Shown: positions 42,501-52,524 of the stretch, piece after piece | Layout of the letters: each line of letters begins with the position of its first letter | Position numbering within the stretch: the stretch's first letter is position 1 | Origin: Gordius sp. MW1 | Taxonomy: Eukaryota; Nematomorpha; Gordioida; Gordea; Gordiidae | Direction of reading: 5' to 3' | NCBI GenBank assembly: GCA_964036665.1 | Contig: OZ038529.1 | Location: 11,850,060 to 11,914,059, forward strand | Length of the DNA: 64,000 nt | Translations under genes and position numbers: made by a program | The notes under the pieces: generated by a model | Databases searched by the model: none | The model's input: the letters and a program-made list of their open reading frames with translations, nothing else | Told to the model about the DNA's origin: nothing

Positions 42501-45500
42501 TTAAAATCTTATATTAAATATTTGAATTTTTGCGTTAACTTGCGAATATAAAATCTGTAATTTTATTACAAATTTACATTTTATAATCAATTAAAGGTTA
42601 ACAGGCAAAATTGTAGGTTTTTTTCATTGTTTACCATTTTTAATCTACCCAAAAATATAAGGTAATAAAATTAATATTAATAGCATTTTTTGATAATATA
42701 AGATTGGCAATATTTATTTTAAAATTGGCATCAATAAATTATAAGTTAAAATATATTGGAGGCCTAAAAAGCTTAATTTTTACTATAAAATCATTGTAAA
42801 AATTTCTTGGATTTTTAAATAAATATTTACCGGCGATATTGACTTAAATTTGTGCTTATTATTTGGGTATTTATTTTTAGTTAATATTTATTTGAAAATT
42901 TTAGGTTATTTGACTTATTTCTCGCAGCAAGTGGTCCTTATTTTATTAATTGCTATGCAATTTATGGGCTCGTTTTTGGTTGTCCGTTGATGTCCGTTGT
43001 CCGTTGTCCGTCCGTTACCCTATCTATTTGCATTGGGTATATTAGGTTATCGATTTTTTAAATTAATGCATGAGAAAGAGGTGCCCCCCCCCTCATCTCT
43101 ATCAAGAGGTGCCCCACCCCTCATCTCTATCTCCCTCGCTTTCGGGCGGGGTCGGGTTTTAATTGTTACGTTAAATTAATGCATAAGTATATTAATTGCT
43201 ATGCAATTTATGGGCTCGTTTTTGGTTGTCCGTTGATGTCCGTTGTCCGTCCGTTACCCTATCTATTTGCATTGGGTATATTAGGTTATCGATTTTTTAA
43301 ATTAATGCATGAGAAAGAGGTGCCCCCCCCTCATCTCTATCAAGAGGTGCCCCACCCCTCATCTCTATCTCCCTCGCTTTCGGGCGGGGTCGGGTTTTAA
43401 TTGCTACGTTAAATTAATGCATAAGTATATCTATATTTAAATTTTGGTAATTGCTATGCAATTTAACTAGTTTTGGGGTTAGAATCCCGGAGTTTTTTTG
43501 ACTCTTATGATTGTTCTTGTTACTATCATTGATAATAAGACTTTTTGGCCGTCCGCTGGCTGCTGACCAATGAAAAAAATGACCATTGGCCAAAATGTGA
43601 ATCCGAGTTTATTTTTTCGTTTTTTTTTAACTATTATGATTGTTCCTGTTACTACCATTGCTATTATGACTTTTTGGCCGTCCGTTGGCTGCTGACCAAT
43701 GGAAAAAAATCACCATTGGCCAAAATGTGATTCGAAAATTTTTTTTTAGTTTTTTTTTGACTATTATGAATTTATATCCACTTTTACCGTGTCCTGGCTG
43801 CTGACCAATTGAAAAAAATGACCATTGGCCAAAATGTGATTCGAAAATTTTTTTTAGTTTTTTTTTGACTATTATAAGTTTATATCCACTTTTACCGTGT
43901 CCTGGCTGCTGACCAATGGAAAAAAATGACCATTGGCCAAAATGTGATTCGAAAATTTTTTTTAGTTTTTTTTTGACTATTATAAGTTTATATCCACTTT
44001 TACCGTGTCCTGGCTGCTGACCAATGGAAAAAATGACCATTGGCCAAAATGTGAATCCGAGTTTATTATTTCGTTTTTTTTTGACTTATGAATTTATATC
44101 CACTTTTACCGTGTCCTGGCTGCTTACCAATGAAAAAAATGACCATTGGCCAAATTTTATATATAACCTAAAAATTTATTATAGATGGTCTAACAGACAG
44201 CCAACTATGTAATATATATTTTTAACCTTATAAATGCATATATATTTTTTTATTGGGTTAATATATTTCATTTAATTAGATTGTAATTTCATAGAAAACC
44301 TAAAAAGTAATATTTAAAAAAATAATATAGGTATTAGATTCTAATTTAGGATAAAATATATCGATAGAAACTAACACAAAATTCGAAACCTCCTTCAAAG
44401 GTATTATCATAGCCCGTTATTTCTAATTAAATTGAATACTATTAAACTCAAACACGAATTGTACTTTATTAGATGGCGCGCGTAAGTTTATATAATTAGT
44501 AAAATTTTTCTACGTGTCATAGATATTACACCGCACGTGTGGCAGGGAAATGTCCGATATTTTTAAAATGAAAAGGTATTTTAGGAATCTAAAAAGGTTA
44601 TTTTACCCCCGGCCGCCCTGGGCACCTACGGGTAAAGTTTCGAGCGAATCGGGCTGGTAGTTTAAGAATTTAGCCCTTTTTTAAAACTAAAAAAAAACTT
44701 TTTTTTTTAATTTTTTTTTTACATTAAATTAATATTTTGTTTTTGTTAGTACCATTGATAATATGACTTTTTGACCGTCCGCTGGCTACTGACCGACGAA
44801 ATATATTGATTTTCTAAACATAAAACACAACTTTATTATTTCATTATCTATATAAATAACATAATAACTTCTACTATTTTAAAGCCAGCATGGTATAGTG
44901 GTTATAGCGCCGGCTTGTGAACTGGAGGTGTAAGGTTCAAGTCAGGGAGGGGACAAATTTTTTTTTTAATTTTTTTAAATTAAATTAATATTTGTTCATG
45001 TTAATACCAATGATAATATGAATTTTTGACCGTCCGCTGGCTACTGACCAATAAAAAAATGACCATTGGCCAAATAAATCGAATTTTTTTTCGTTTTTGA
45101 ATTGGTTAACATTGATAATTACCCTATGTCCTCCCCTACAAGGGCCTATAACTAATTAACTAATTATTTTGCATCTAATACCCCCTATAGGCATTCTCGC
45201 CCCTTCCCACCTTTCTCGCCCATAAATTGCATAGCAAATATGCTACGTTTATACGGAGTATAGAAGAGTTCCCCCTTCCCCTCTTCCCTTCCCCTACTCC
45301 CCTTCCCTTCTCCCCCTTCCCACGAGGGCCGAAGGCCCGAGTTTTTAATTATTGTTCTATTAATTTTTAAAAGTATTCAATCAATTGTTTTTTATATTTA
45401 CATTTGAGACTTATATAATTTTTTTTTAAATATAAATTTTTAGGATCAACATGAAAATTATGAGACTATTATAATAAAAGGCCCCAAATTTACCATTTTT

Positions 45501-47084
45501 CCAGCTAATAAATAAAGAAAATAGTTGTCAAAATATATATCCCCTAAAAAAATAATATAAATGTTCTAAATTCATAAATTTGATAATTATTTTTACTCAA
45601 ACCATATGACTTTTATATTTAGTAGGAAGCATGAGAATTATAATTAGCTAAAAACAATAGAAAATCAATTGAACACAAATTTAATAGAGGATAGAAATTG
45701 GATGTACAAACTGTTATAATTATTAAATGAGCGAATTTCGAACATTGTTCTTTTTAATATTAAATAGATTTAATGCTTTCACATGTTTTATTAAATATCT
45801 TTTGTTCTAAATTTAAATTGTTATTAATTAGCGTATTGTTCGAAGGTTAAAAAATTTATTGGAATCATGTTGGGTTACATTTTAAAATGGGGTCGCCGGT
45901 TTCAGGTTGCGAAATCCTGACTTTGCGAGACTACACTTTACATTACTTTTATGAGCACACAAAAAAGCTGAATATGTTATTAAAATTTAACAAGATAAAA
46001 TCAAAAGTGGTATTCAAAACGGGATCATTTTTTACCTTTTAGCAATGTTTTTGCTGAAGGAAAAGCTGTTTTAGTGGCAAATTTAAGTGCAGCTGTCATA
46101 AAGATATGCATTAATCAAACAACAAATCGAAAATCGTGTTATGTAATCCTCATATCCTTGTATGAGAGATAAGAATAGCTTCGTTATTAACTAAGTAAAA
46201 AATTAATATATAAAATGAGAATTTCATGAAAGATTTACTTGAACCTTTAAAAGATCAATGGTCCAGTATGAAACTTTAAGTATTTTATACTTTACAAATA
46301 ACTATGTATCTTTAGTTGATGAGTTAATAGCCTAAGTGCAAAATGTTATTATCTTGTAAATTTATTCATTAAATTTTGTCAATTTTTGAAAGATAAAATA
46401 ATCTCGTTTACTTTATACGTATTTGGTAAAAAAATGCCTATAATTGTTTTTTTCAAATATTTACAATGGTAAATAAAGTTAACTCTTCTGTTTACGATAA
46501 ACTACACGGGCGTAAGCAGGGGGTAGCAGGGAGGGACGGCTGCCCCCGTCTAAACTCAAAAATTTTAAATATAATGTAATTATAGCTAAAATTTCTAAAA
46601 ATATCATCCCCCCCCCACCTAAATCATTATTGCCCCTCTCTAATTCCAATCCTGGCTAAAGTAACATCCATTTTTATAAACTTAGACCTATTTGGTTTAG
46701 ATTTTTGTGTCTCATTTGCTTTGAACAAGAAAATGACAGATCAATGTCATAAAGATAAATTATTTTCAAAAAATTTTGCGGTTTAACAAAACAATTTTAA
46801 TTTTTCATTACCTTTATATTTTGAGTATGAACATCTAAATTGGTTGAATGATCCCAATCTGCCAGCAATAATTTATTATAGTATATTTGTGCTCTAGAAT
46901 GAAATGTCTGAAGCCATAAAATCGCTTTATGCGTTTCGCTCGAGTAGTTAAAATTTAAATAAAACTTCTCCTGGTTGACCGAAGAAGGGGTTTCATTGGG
47001 TGTATCGCTGTCTTTGATAGAAAAGGTATTTAATGCGAGGGGGTAAATGATTATATTCATAAATAATGTAACAGGAATAAACAT
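36334..47084 (-). CDS. ACE: Angiotensin-converting-enzyme-like M2 metallopeptidase, secreted, with C-terminal sushi exon
   Basis: Exons 47084-46812, 42027-41869, 41564-41453, 41018-40891, 40155-39960, 39896-39805, 39754-39588, 39535-39303, 39004-38860, 38046-37948, 37908-37786 and 36816-36612 join in phase to 643 aa, a one-domain ACE (Drosophila Ance is about 615). The N-terminus [19 protein letters not shown] is a plausible signal peptide. Zinc site: HEMGH (about 393-397) and Glu in NPGFHEAIG (about 421), spaced as in human ACE. Substrate and chloride residues are retained in GAKYH and VPYMRYF. Other blocks: [45 protein letters not shown]. Predicted role: dipeptidyl carboxypeptidase trimming peptides outside the cell. 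The last peptidase exon can end at a stop (36612) or use a donor at 36647 to join the sushi exon 36566-36345 (or to its stop at 36334), giving about 709 aa. The acceptor of exon 39754 is slightly ambiguous. Intron 1 is 4.8 kb and full of repeats. Confidence 0.95.
38297..38463. mobile_element. GCGTAG-type hAT MITE in an ACE intron
   Basis: Starts CATGGGTGTAGCCAAGG and ends TCTGGTTACGCCCATG. The 8-bp flanks GTCACAGA and GTCACACA differ at one base, fitting a hAT target duplication. C-runs inside. Confidence 0.75.
42028..42944. other. ACE intron 1, AT-rich part
   Basis: Intronic AT-rich DNA between the second coding exon and the composite repeat block; no element recognised. Confidence 0.4.
42951..43442 (+). 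repeat. 246-bp direct repeat, two copies
   Basis: TGCTATGCAATTTATGGGC recurs at 42951 and 43197, each followed by GTCCGTTGATGTCCGTTG, TTTGCATTGGGTATATTAGG, two GAGGTGCCCC-CTCATCTCTATC units and CTTTCGGGCGGGGTCGG. A short third start is at 43452. The copies are nearly identical. Confidence 0.85.
43540..44160 (+). repeat. Tandem CCAATGG-hairpin units
   Basis: About six units of 85-130 bp, each with GTGTCCTGGCTGCTGACC, CCAATGG (or CCAATTG), AATGACCATTGGCCAAA and a T-rich tract. Long minus-strand frames here are only translations of the repeat. Confidence 0.8.
44587..44690 (-). repeat. Helitron 5'-end fragment, inverted
   Basis: On the minus strand the segment matches the 5' terminal region of the Helitron at 9215: CTACCAGCCCGATTCGC versus CTACCGGCCCGATTCGC, then TTTACCCGTAGGTGCCCAGG and CGGCCGGGGGTAAAATA. 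Diverged, so from an older relative. Confidence 0.65.
44884..44955 (+). repeat. tRNA-like sequence (SINE head or tRNA pseudogene)
   Basis: The sequence GCCAGCATGGTATAGTGG carries a good box A (TGGTATAGTGG), and GGTTCAAGTC is a good box B. An anticodon-like loop CTTGTGAA lies between. The 5' and 3' ends do not pair as an acceptor stem, so this is not a functional tRNA gene. A long T tract follows, as a Pol III terminator would. Confidence 0.5.
45276..46504. other. ACE intron 1, pyrimidine tract then AT-rich DNA
   Basis: A CT-rich run (about 45265-45335) with GGGCCGAAGGCCC next to it, then AT-rich sequence without recognised features. Confidence 0.4.
46505..46668. mobile_element. GCGTAG-type hAT MITE in ACE intron 1
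   Basis: Starts CACGGGCGTAAGCAGGGGG. The interior is nearly the same as the copy at 34443-34607, including TAAATCATTATTGCCCC and CTAATTCCAATCCTGGC. The right terminus is eroded. Confidence 0.6.
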
Positions 47085-47132
47085 GGTTTAGTAATAAGTG
47101 CGGTTAACTATTTGTAGTTTTTCCAAATTTAT

Positions 47133-47140
47133 ATATCAAA
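47133..47140 (-). promoter_or_regulatory. Candidate TATA box for the ACE gene
   Basis: TATATAAA on the minus strand about 50 bp upstream of the ACE start codon. In AT-rich DNA such a match is cheap; position is the only support. Confidence 0.25.
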
Positions 47141-47736
47141 CTAATTGCAGGAGAACGTCGAAAATATGCTGTTTTTATCACGGTGCATGCATAGTATAAA
47201 TACGATGGGGGCGACATACTCATCAACAACACAACTTTTTTGGTATGTAACTAAGAAATGGGAGTTATTTGCCCTTTATTTTATTGCTCTAAGGTAAAAA
47301 AAAAGTTTTTATAATGCTAGCGAGACACGTCTTTCGTGTCTTTCAACAGACATTATGACGTTAATTGCTAAATATATTAGATGTGCGCCAAGGACGGGGC
47401 ATAAGAATTTTGAGAGGGGCAAACTAATTTTCTTTGTTATATTGTAACCCTAATTTTTTTAAATAATAAAGATTTTTAAAGGAAGAGGGGACCAGCCGTT
47501 CCCTTCTTCCTCCCCCTGGCTAGCCGATGTGTTATACTACATTTCCAATACCCAGCCCTCTTCAAATCCTAACAATTTCAAGAATTAAGGATTAGAATCG
47601 ATTATTCTATAGCAGCAGTTCACTAGGTTATATCTCTTCCATTCATTTGTTGGTTAATTGTTTTAGTTATATACAACACTTGCAATAAATTATTTCGCAT
47701 TAAAATTTATATAAAAATTAACATCATTTTTATACC
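47141..47736. other. Region between the ACE start and the hAT remnant
   Basis: Contains the likely ACE promoter and a GCGCCAAGGACGGGG fragment near 47385, reminiscent of the GCGTAG-type MITE family. Nothing else recognised. Confidence 0.35.
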
Positions 47737-48014
47737 CATAGGCGTAACTAGGATTTCCCCATGGGTGGGGTTAGAAATTTTTCAAGGTGAAATTTCTTTG
47801 TAACTATTTTTTTTGGATAAAAATGTTTTTTTGTCCTAAAAGTTAAAAGTGACAATAGCGTCAAAATAATAAAATACTAAAAGTAAAATTCCAACAAATA
47901 TTTATTTATATTAAATATACAATATAAAAATGATATAAATTGAAAATCAATATCGACGATTTTTAGGCATTTACAACATCTTCAGTTTCAGGGGTAAATT
48001 GCCTGTGTACATAT
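47737..48014. repeat. Left terminus of a hAT-type element
   Basis: CATAGGCGTAACTAGGATTTCC at 47737 resembles the termini of the GCGTAG-type MITEs. It lies beyond the C-terminal end of the hAT transposase remnant (49085-49545, minus) and is separated from it only by the 48015-49067 insertion, so it is probably that element's own terminus. Confidence 0.5.
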
Positions 48015-49067
48015 CAGAGACCAGATTGCCCGGCCCGGCCCGCTTCCCGAACAGGCCGGGCAACTGTCCTAAATTTTTGTTTTCGGGCGAGCATGTTGAA
48101 GATAGGATTCGCGCAATTCAGGCTTAATGAGATTTTTTAAAAGTGTTATTTCGTTTTTATTTAATTGCATATGAAAATGCTAAAAAAGTTAAGAAACTTG
48201 ATTTCGCCTTTACAAAGTTTCTCCAATTAGCCTTTATTATTCCCTTATCATTCGTCGCTTTCGCTAAGTTACTACTTATTTTTATGATAAAAAATTTCTA
48301 TACTTTCTCTTTTTAAATTGCATTTAAATTCTATTGATAAATTATTGTCTTTTTATCAAAAAAGTAAGTTTTAACAGAGCACAGATTGACTAATGGAACT
48401 AATTTTATACATTAAGAAGTTTAAATATGGGTAGGGCAAACGGGTTAACTCAAAAGGGGAGTATAATTTTGTTTATTGTAATATTATTTATTAAATATGT
48501 TAACTTTAAACTTAATTAAAAAAATTGCTACATAAATATTTTCATGGACATCGGCTGCATTAAATTAATATTTTGCTATTATATGATTTTTAAATGTTCC
48601 AACATGTTTGTCCTTTAATGCATTATCAATTAGCTTATTAAAATATTGTGACCTAAAGCGGTTTCGCCAGTGCTATCTGGCCAAATTTTTTCGAAAGACG
48701 AGAATACTAACATTTTTTGACCTATTATGATTAAAATTAAAGATTAAAAGTTTCATTTGAAAAAATCATTCGACTTTTAAATAATATAGGAAATTAGATT
48801 TTATTTGTGATAATAAAATATTGCATATTTTTTTAAATGCCATTAATTTAATGTTTATATTTTAATAGTGGTTGATAGAATTTAAGATCGCATAATTTCG
48901 GGCCTAACGGGAAATTTAATATTTTGGGCCGGGCATTTCGGGCAGCTTTAATGTTTCGGGCGGGCCCGGGCGGGCACCTAGAAGGTTCGGGCGGGCTCGG
49001 GCAATGAAGTTAAAAAATTGAACCGGGCCGGGTTCGGGCACAATATTCTTAACAAATCTGACCTCTG
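48015..49067. mobile_element. Non-autonomous hAT element with perfect 8-bp target duplication
   Basis: GTACATAT flanks both sides exactly (48007-48014 and 49068-49075). Termini CAGAGACCAGATTTGCC-like on the left (CAGAGACCAGATTGCCCGG) and CAGAGGTCAGATTTG on the right (reverse-complemented) are inverted. Both ends are rich in GGCCCGGCCCG/CGGGCGGGC. The AT-rich interior has no long ORF. Length 1053 bp. Confidence 0.85.
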
Positions 49068-49084
49068 GTACATATAGCAACCTT

Positions 49085-49545
49085 AATCCGGTAAGCCTAA
49101 ATTAAAAATTAATAAAACCATTAGCTTATCTTTCTTGTCCACTTGTGCTTCTAAGATGTTATAAGTCTTTTTAGCACTGTAAAACACCGCTCATTAGAGC
49201 ATCCTGTCACAGGTAAGGTTGCTAGAATATGGTAAAGAGTTTTAATATTAGGATAAAGAATAAGTTTAGAGGCATGATCGGATAAGGTATCCAATGCATT
49301 GCTGGGTAATCTTTCTGAATTGCAGTCTTTAAACGATAAATACCACGATTCAATATCGGATTCAAACTGCTCTTCTGATCCTTCAAGATCTTCTTCATAA
49401 AATTTTGCTTATATTAAAAAATTATTTAATATTTGAGGGGTGAGTTGAACGGGGAATTTAATAAACAGGGTATCAAATCCCATAAGTATTTGTAGATTTA
49501 TAGTAAATCGTTCATCTGTGATTGGAAAAGAAAATAATATACATT
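49085..49545 (-). pseudogene. hAT transposase C-terminal remnant
   Basis: Minus-strand reading gives EQFESDIESWYLSFKDC, then LILYPNIKTLYHILATLPVT and GCSNERCFTVLKRL, the hAT C-terminal dimerisation region (pattern YPN---L--ILATLPVT-S--ERSFS-LKR-KT). A stop follows shortly after. Only the C-terminal quarter of a transposase is left. Confidence 0.75.
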
Positions 49546-49554
49546 CTCATTCAT

Positions 49555-49960
49555 CAGTGGCGTAGCCAAGAGAGGGACCCCCCCCCCCTCTTACCAAATT
49601 TTTTTTATTTATTTATTTATTTATTTATTTATTATTAAACGAATTAAAATTTATAGTTGCATAAAAGACTAACACACTTATAAATAGCTTAAGATAATAT
49701 TATATATGTTTTTAATTAAATTTTCGACAAAAAGCTTTTAGATCATTATTTTTTCCAAAACTACTTGCTCACTTGCCAAAAAAGTTAATTCAGCATTTTC
49801 CCCACTACCGGGCCTAGAGAACTGCACGGGTGACCCGAGACCCGACCCGACCCGATGAAAATGATTTCGGGCTGGGTCGGGTCCGGGAGAAAATTCAAAA
49901 TGCTTTCGGGTCGGGTCGGATCAAATTTATAGAGTCGGGTCCAAGGTTTATACTTCGTAA
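49555..49960. repeat. Truncated hAT-type element ends
   Basis: CAGTGGCGTAGCCAAGAG at 49555 is a left terminus of the GCGTAG MITE family with a C run and an (ATTT)n tract. At about 49817 AGAACTGCACGGGTGACC starts a GACCCGACCCG-rich segment like the other GC-rich hAT ends. Opposite termini were not found for either. Confidence 0.5.
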
Positions 49961-50756
49961 GAAACACGCGAGACCTATTTTTTTAATTAATGTTAAACGC
50001 TAAACAAAAAGTGTTTTTAAATATCGAAATGTACAACTAATTTGGATCATTCATTCATTTAATTCTCTTCCTCTTTTTATAAATTTTAAAACTCCGAACT
50101 CTGAAATGCTAGCTTCTCATCACTAATTCAAACTACATAAATTACTCCTGTTCTTAATTTGACTTTTAAAAGGTAAATTATTTCAATAAAGTTATATTTT
50201 AAATTTTTTTAGTGTTAACCGTGAAGTTTTAGCTAATCCTCATCGTTAATTTAAATTACATTTAATACATATTCAAAAGCCAACTTAAAAGTAAGTTATA
50301 ATTTTGTAAATGTTTTATAATTATATAATTTTTTTTTATAATAACTTATAATTATTTTTAAGTTTCATATCAAATGAATTTATCTTAAATTGCACTTCAA
50401 ACTTAAAACATTTGAACAGTCACTATAAATTTCATCATATTTATATTTACTATACTGATTATAATCAGCTATTATATGACTTAAACAGTAAATGATTACT
50501 AAAGATCCTTTAAGCCTTATAAAACAAACATCAACTACGATATACAATTTGTCAGTTGACATTTCTATACTATTTATTATTTATATTATAAAAGTATAAA
50601 CAATATATTCACGGCACATAGAATTATAAAACGTTTATTGAAAATTACATTACAATTGCTTAGATTTATTAAAGATACAGTAAGATTAATATAACCGGTA
50701 GCTGCGTAACTGATGCGTTTAATGCTTGACATTTATAAATTTATTATTATTGCAAT
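49961..50756. other. Region downstream of the collagen stop
   Basis: AT-rich 3' flank of the collagen gene. On the minus strand AATAAA occurs 12 nt after the stop (50740-50745) and again near 50665-50670; the latter is a more plausible polyadenylation signal. No other features. Confidence 0.4.
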
Positions 50757-52524
50757 TTAAAATGACTTAAGACAGACTTGGCATCTTCCTACTCTAGATC
50801 TTAAATTTCCAGATTTAAGAGTTTCGGCTTGGGGCTTAGCAAATTGTTGAGAATCATCTATCGTGGTCAACCAAAAGCTGTACTTATTGGCAAAGTAATG
50901 ACATGTTCCTCGTGCACCATTGCATTCTATAAAAGGCGTCGCCCGAAAATCTTCCAAGCAGCTTCCCGGACTACTTAAGGATTGGCCTCCACCTTCAGCA
51001 CCTGCAGCTGTGTGCTATTAAGTCGCAAAAGACGCAATTAAGAAAAATAACGAAAACATTTAAGACATAAACACACAAAAAATCTGTCAAAACTTTTAAT
51101 ATTTTTAAAATTTAAATTTATAATGGATTATAGTGTTGATAACGTTAGGGAAATCTTATATGGAACTTTAATTAAAGCATTTTGATATTGCTAAATTTGT
51201 ATTTAACTATAATAATCTTTTGTTTATAAATTAAATTAAAACTCTGCATTGTTAATTTTTTATAACTTACTCTATGTTTTTAACTTACATTAATTACAAA
51301 ATGCAAAGCAAATCATAGATATCATTTCATTTGTAAGCGAAATGCATTTTGCTTAAATGACATATATGTAAAAGTAGAAGAAGTATGTCGATTTAAAACT
51401 GCCAAAGACATACCATTGTAAAGCTATAACCGATCCACATCCCGGTCCAGCCAGCGGGACAATCAGGGATGTCCAAAGATTGACTGTGTATGGCTAATAT
51501 GTTGGATGGCGCTTCACACACAGTACATTTACTAACGTGAGGTAAAATTTCTGTGCCGCCTACTGGCATCATTGGAATTGGGGCAGATGTTGAAAGCCAA
51601 TAAGATTTGTCATTTCGGGTTGCATAATCACATACGTTATTAGTGCCACAGAACAAAAAAGGCATCGTATTGAAACGTTGAATACAAGATCCAGCAAATC
51701 CTGTTAAAATAATTATGAAAGGCTTTAAATTAAAAATCTTATTCATAATTTAAATTAAAAGATGGATGCCTAATGCCCAATTAAAAATAATAGTGAAATA
51801 TAATTAATCCAATTAGGAAATGTATCTTTAAAATTACTTAAGTGATATTTTAAAAATTCGTTTCGAGAGATGGGGGGAGGGGGTATTTTTTAAATTAAAT
51901 TTGCTTACATGTCAATTATCATAATTTTTTTATTATTCAGACTAATAAATGAGTTATAAATCTCAAGCAAAATATTTCCAACTCTTACATATTTTAAATA
52001 TCCAATCGAAACATAAGTTCTTAATAATATAAATAACAGACCTAGCCAAAAATAATCAAGTCAACATTCTATTTTTAATCTATAAATAAAAATAAAAATT
52101 TAATTTAGTAGGGTGTTAGGAACTGCACGAATAAGGTGAAAAAGGTAAAGTCATTTATGTTTTACAAGCTTTTATAATGATACCAAAGATAGTTTGTATA
52201 AAATATAAGTATATGTTAATATTAACATTAAGTAAACACACTTCACACAATGTTATTTCTTAAAATTTACCAAAAAAAAATCGCGTTCTTCAATTTCAAC
52301 TCAATCACTCAGTCTTCTTGATAAAAAATTACCTAAGTCCTGGTTATGAGCTTTTTCGTTTCCTTCAAAGTACAGCAGACTGTAGCCATCCCAAAGCTTG
52401 GTCTGACCTGGAGGACATTGGGGTGGTTCAGGCGTTTGGCTGTGTTTTACATATAGCCATCCAACTGGAGGATTTTCACCTGGGGGCCCAGGCATCCCAT
52501 CGATGCCAGGGTAACCCGAAGGCC
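50757..52524 (-). other. Collagen IV NC1 (C4) domain exons
   Basis: Three exons (52524-52333, 51700-51414, 51014-50757) encode the last collagenous residues and the whole NC1: two homologous halves beginning near [20 protein letters not shown] and [17 protein letters not shown] count twelve cysteines, the normal number for two C4 modules. Conserved blocks: [55 protein letters not shown] and RCQVCLKSF at the end. The NC1 drives chain selection and trimer-trimer assembly in type IV collagen. Confidence 0.95.

Larger units (their letters stand above)
42945..45275. repeat. Composite repeat block 2 in ACE intron 1
   Basis: Bounded by TTGCTATGCAATTTATGGG (about 42950) and the inverted CATAAATTGCATAGCAAATATG (about 45223), as in block 1. 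Parts in order: a 246-bp direct repeat (42951-43442), six CCAATGG-hairpin units (43540-44160), a reversed Helitron end (44587-44690), a tRNA-like sequence (44884-44955), one more hairpin unit (about 45030-45070), and a pyrimidine-rich end region. Confidence 0.75.

Noticed and set aside
43627..44040. 137-codon minus-strand frame with a repeated [12 protein letters not shown] peptide
   Set aside because: It is only the translation of the tandem CCAATGG units; the peptide repeats because the DNA does, and units elsewhere break the frame.
44884..44955. Functional tRNA gene with GTG anticodon
   Set aside because: Acceptor stem halves do not pair and the arms are poor, so it is listed only as tRNA-like.
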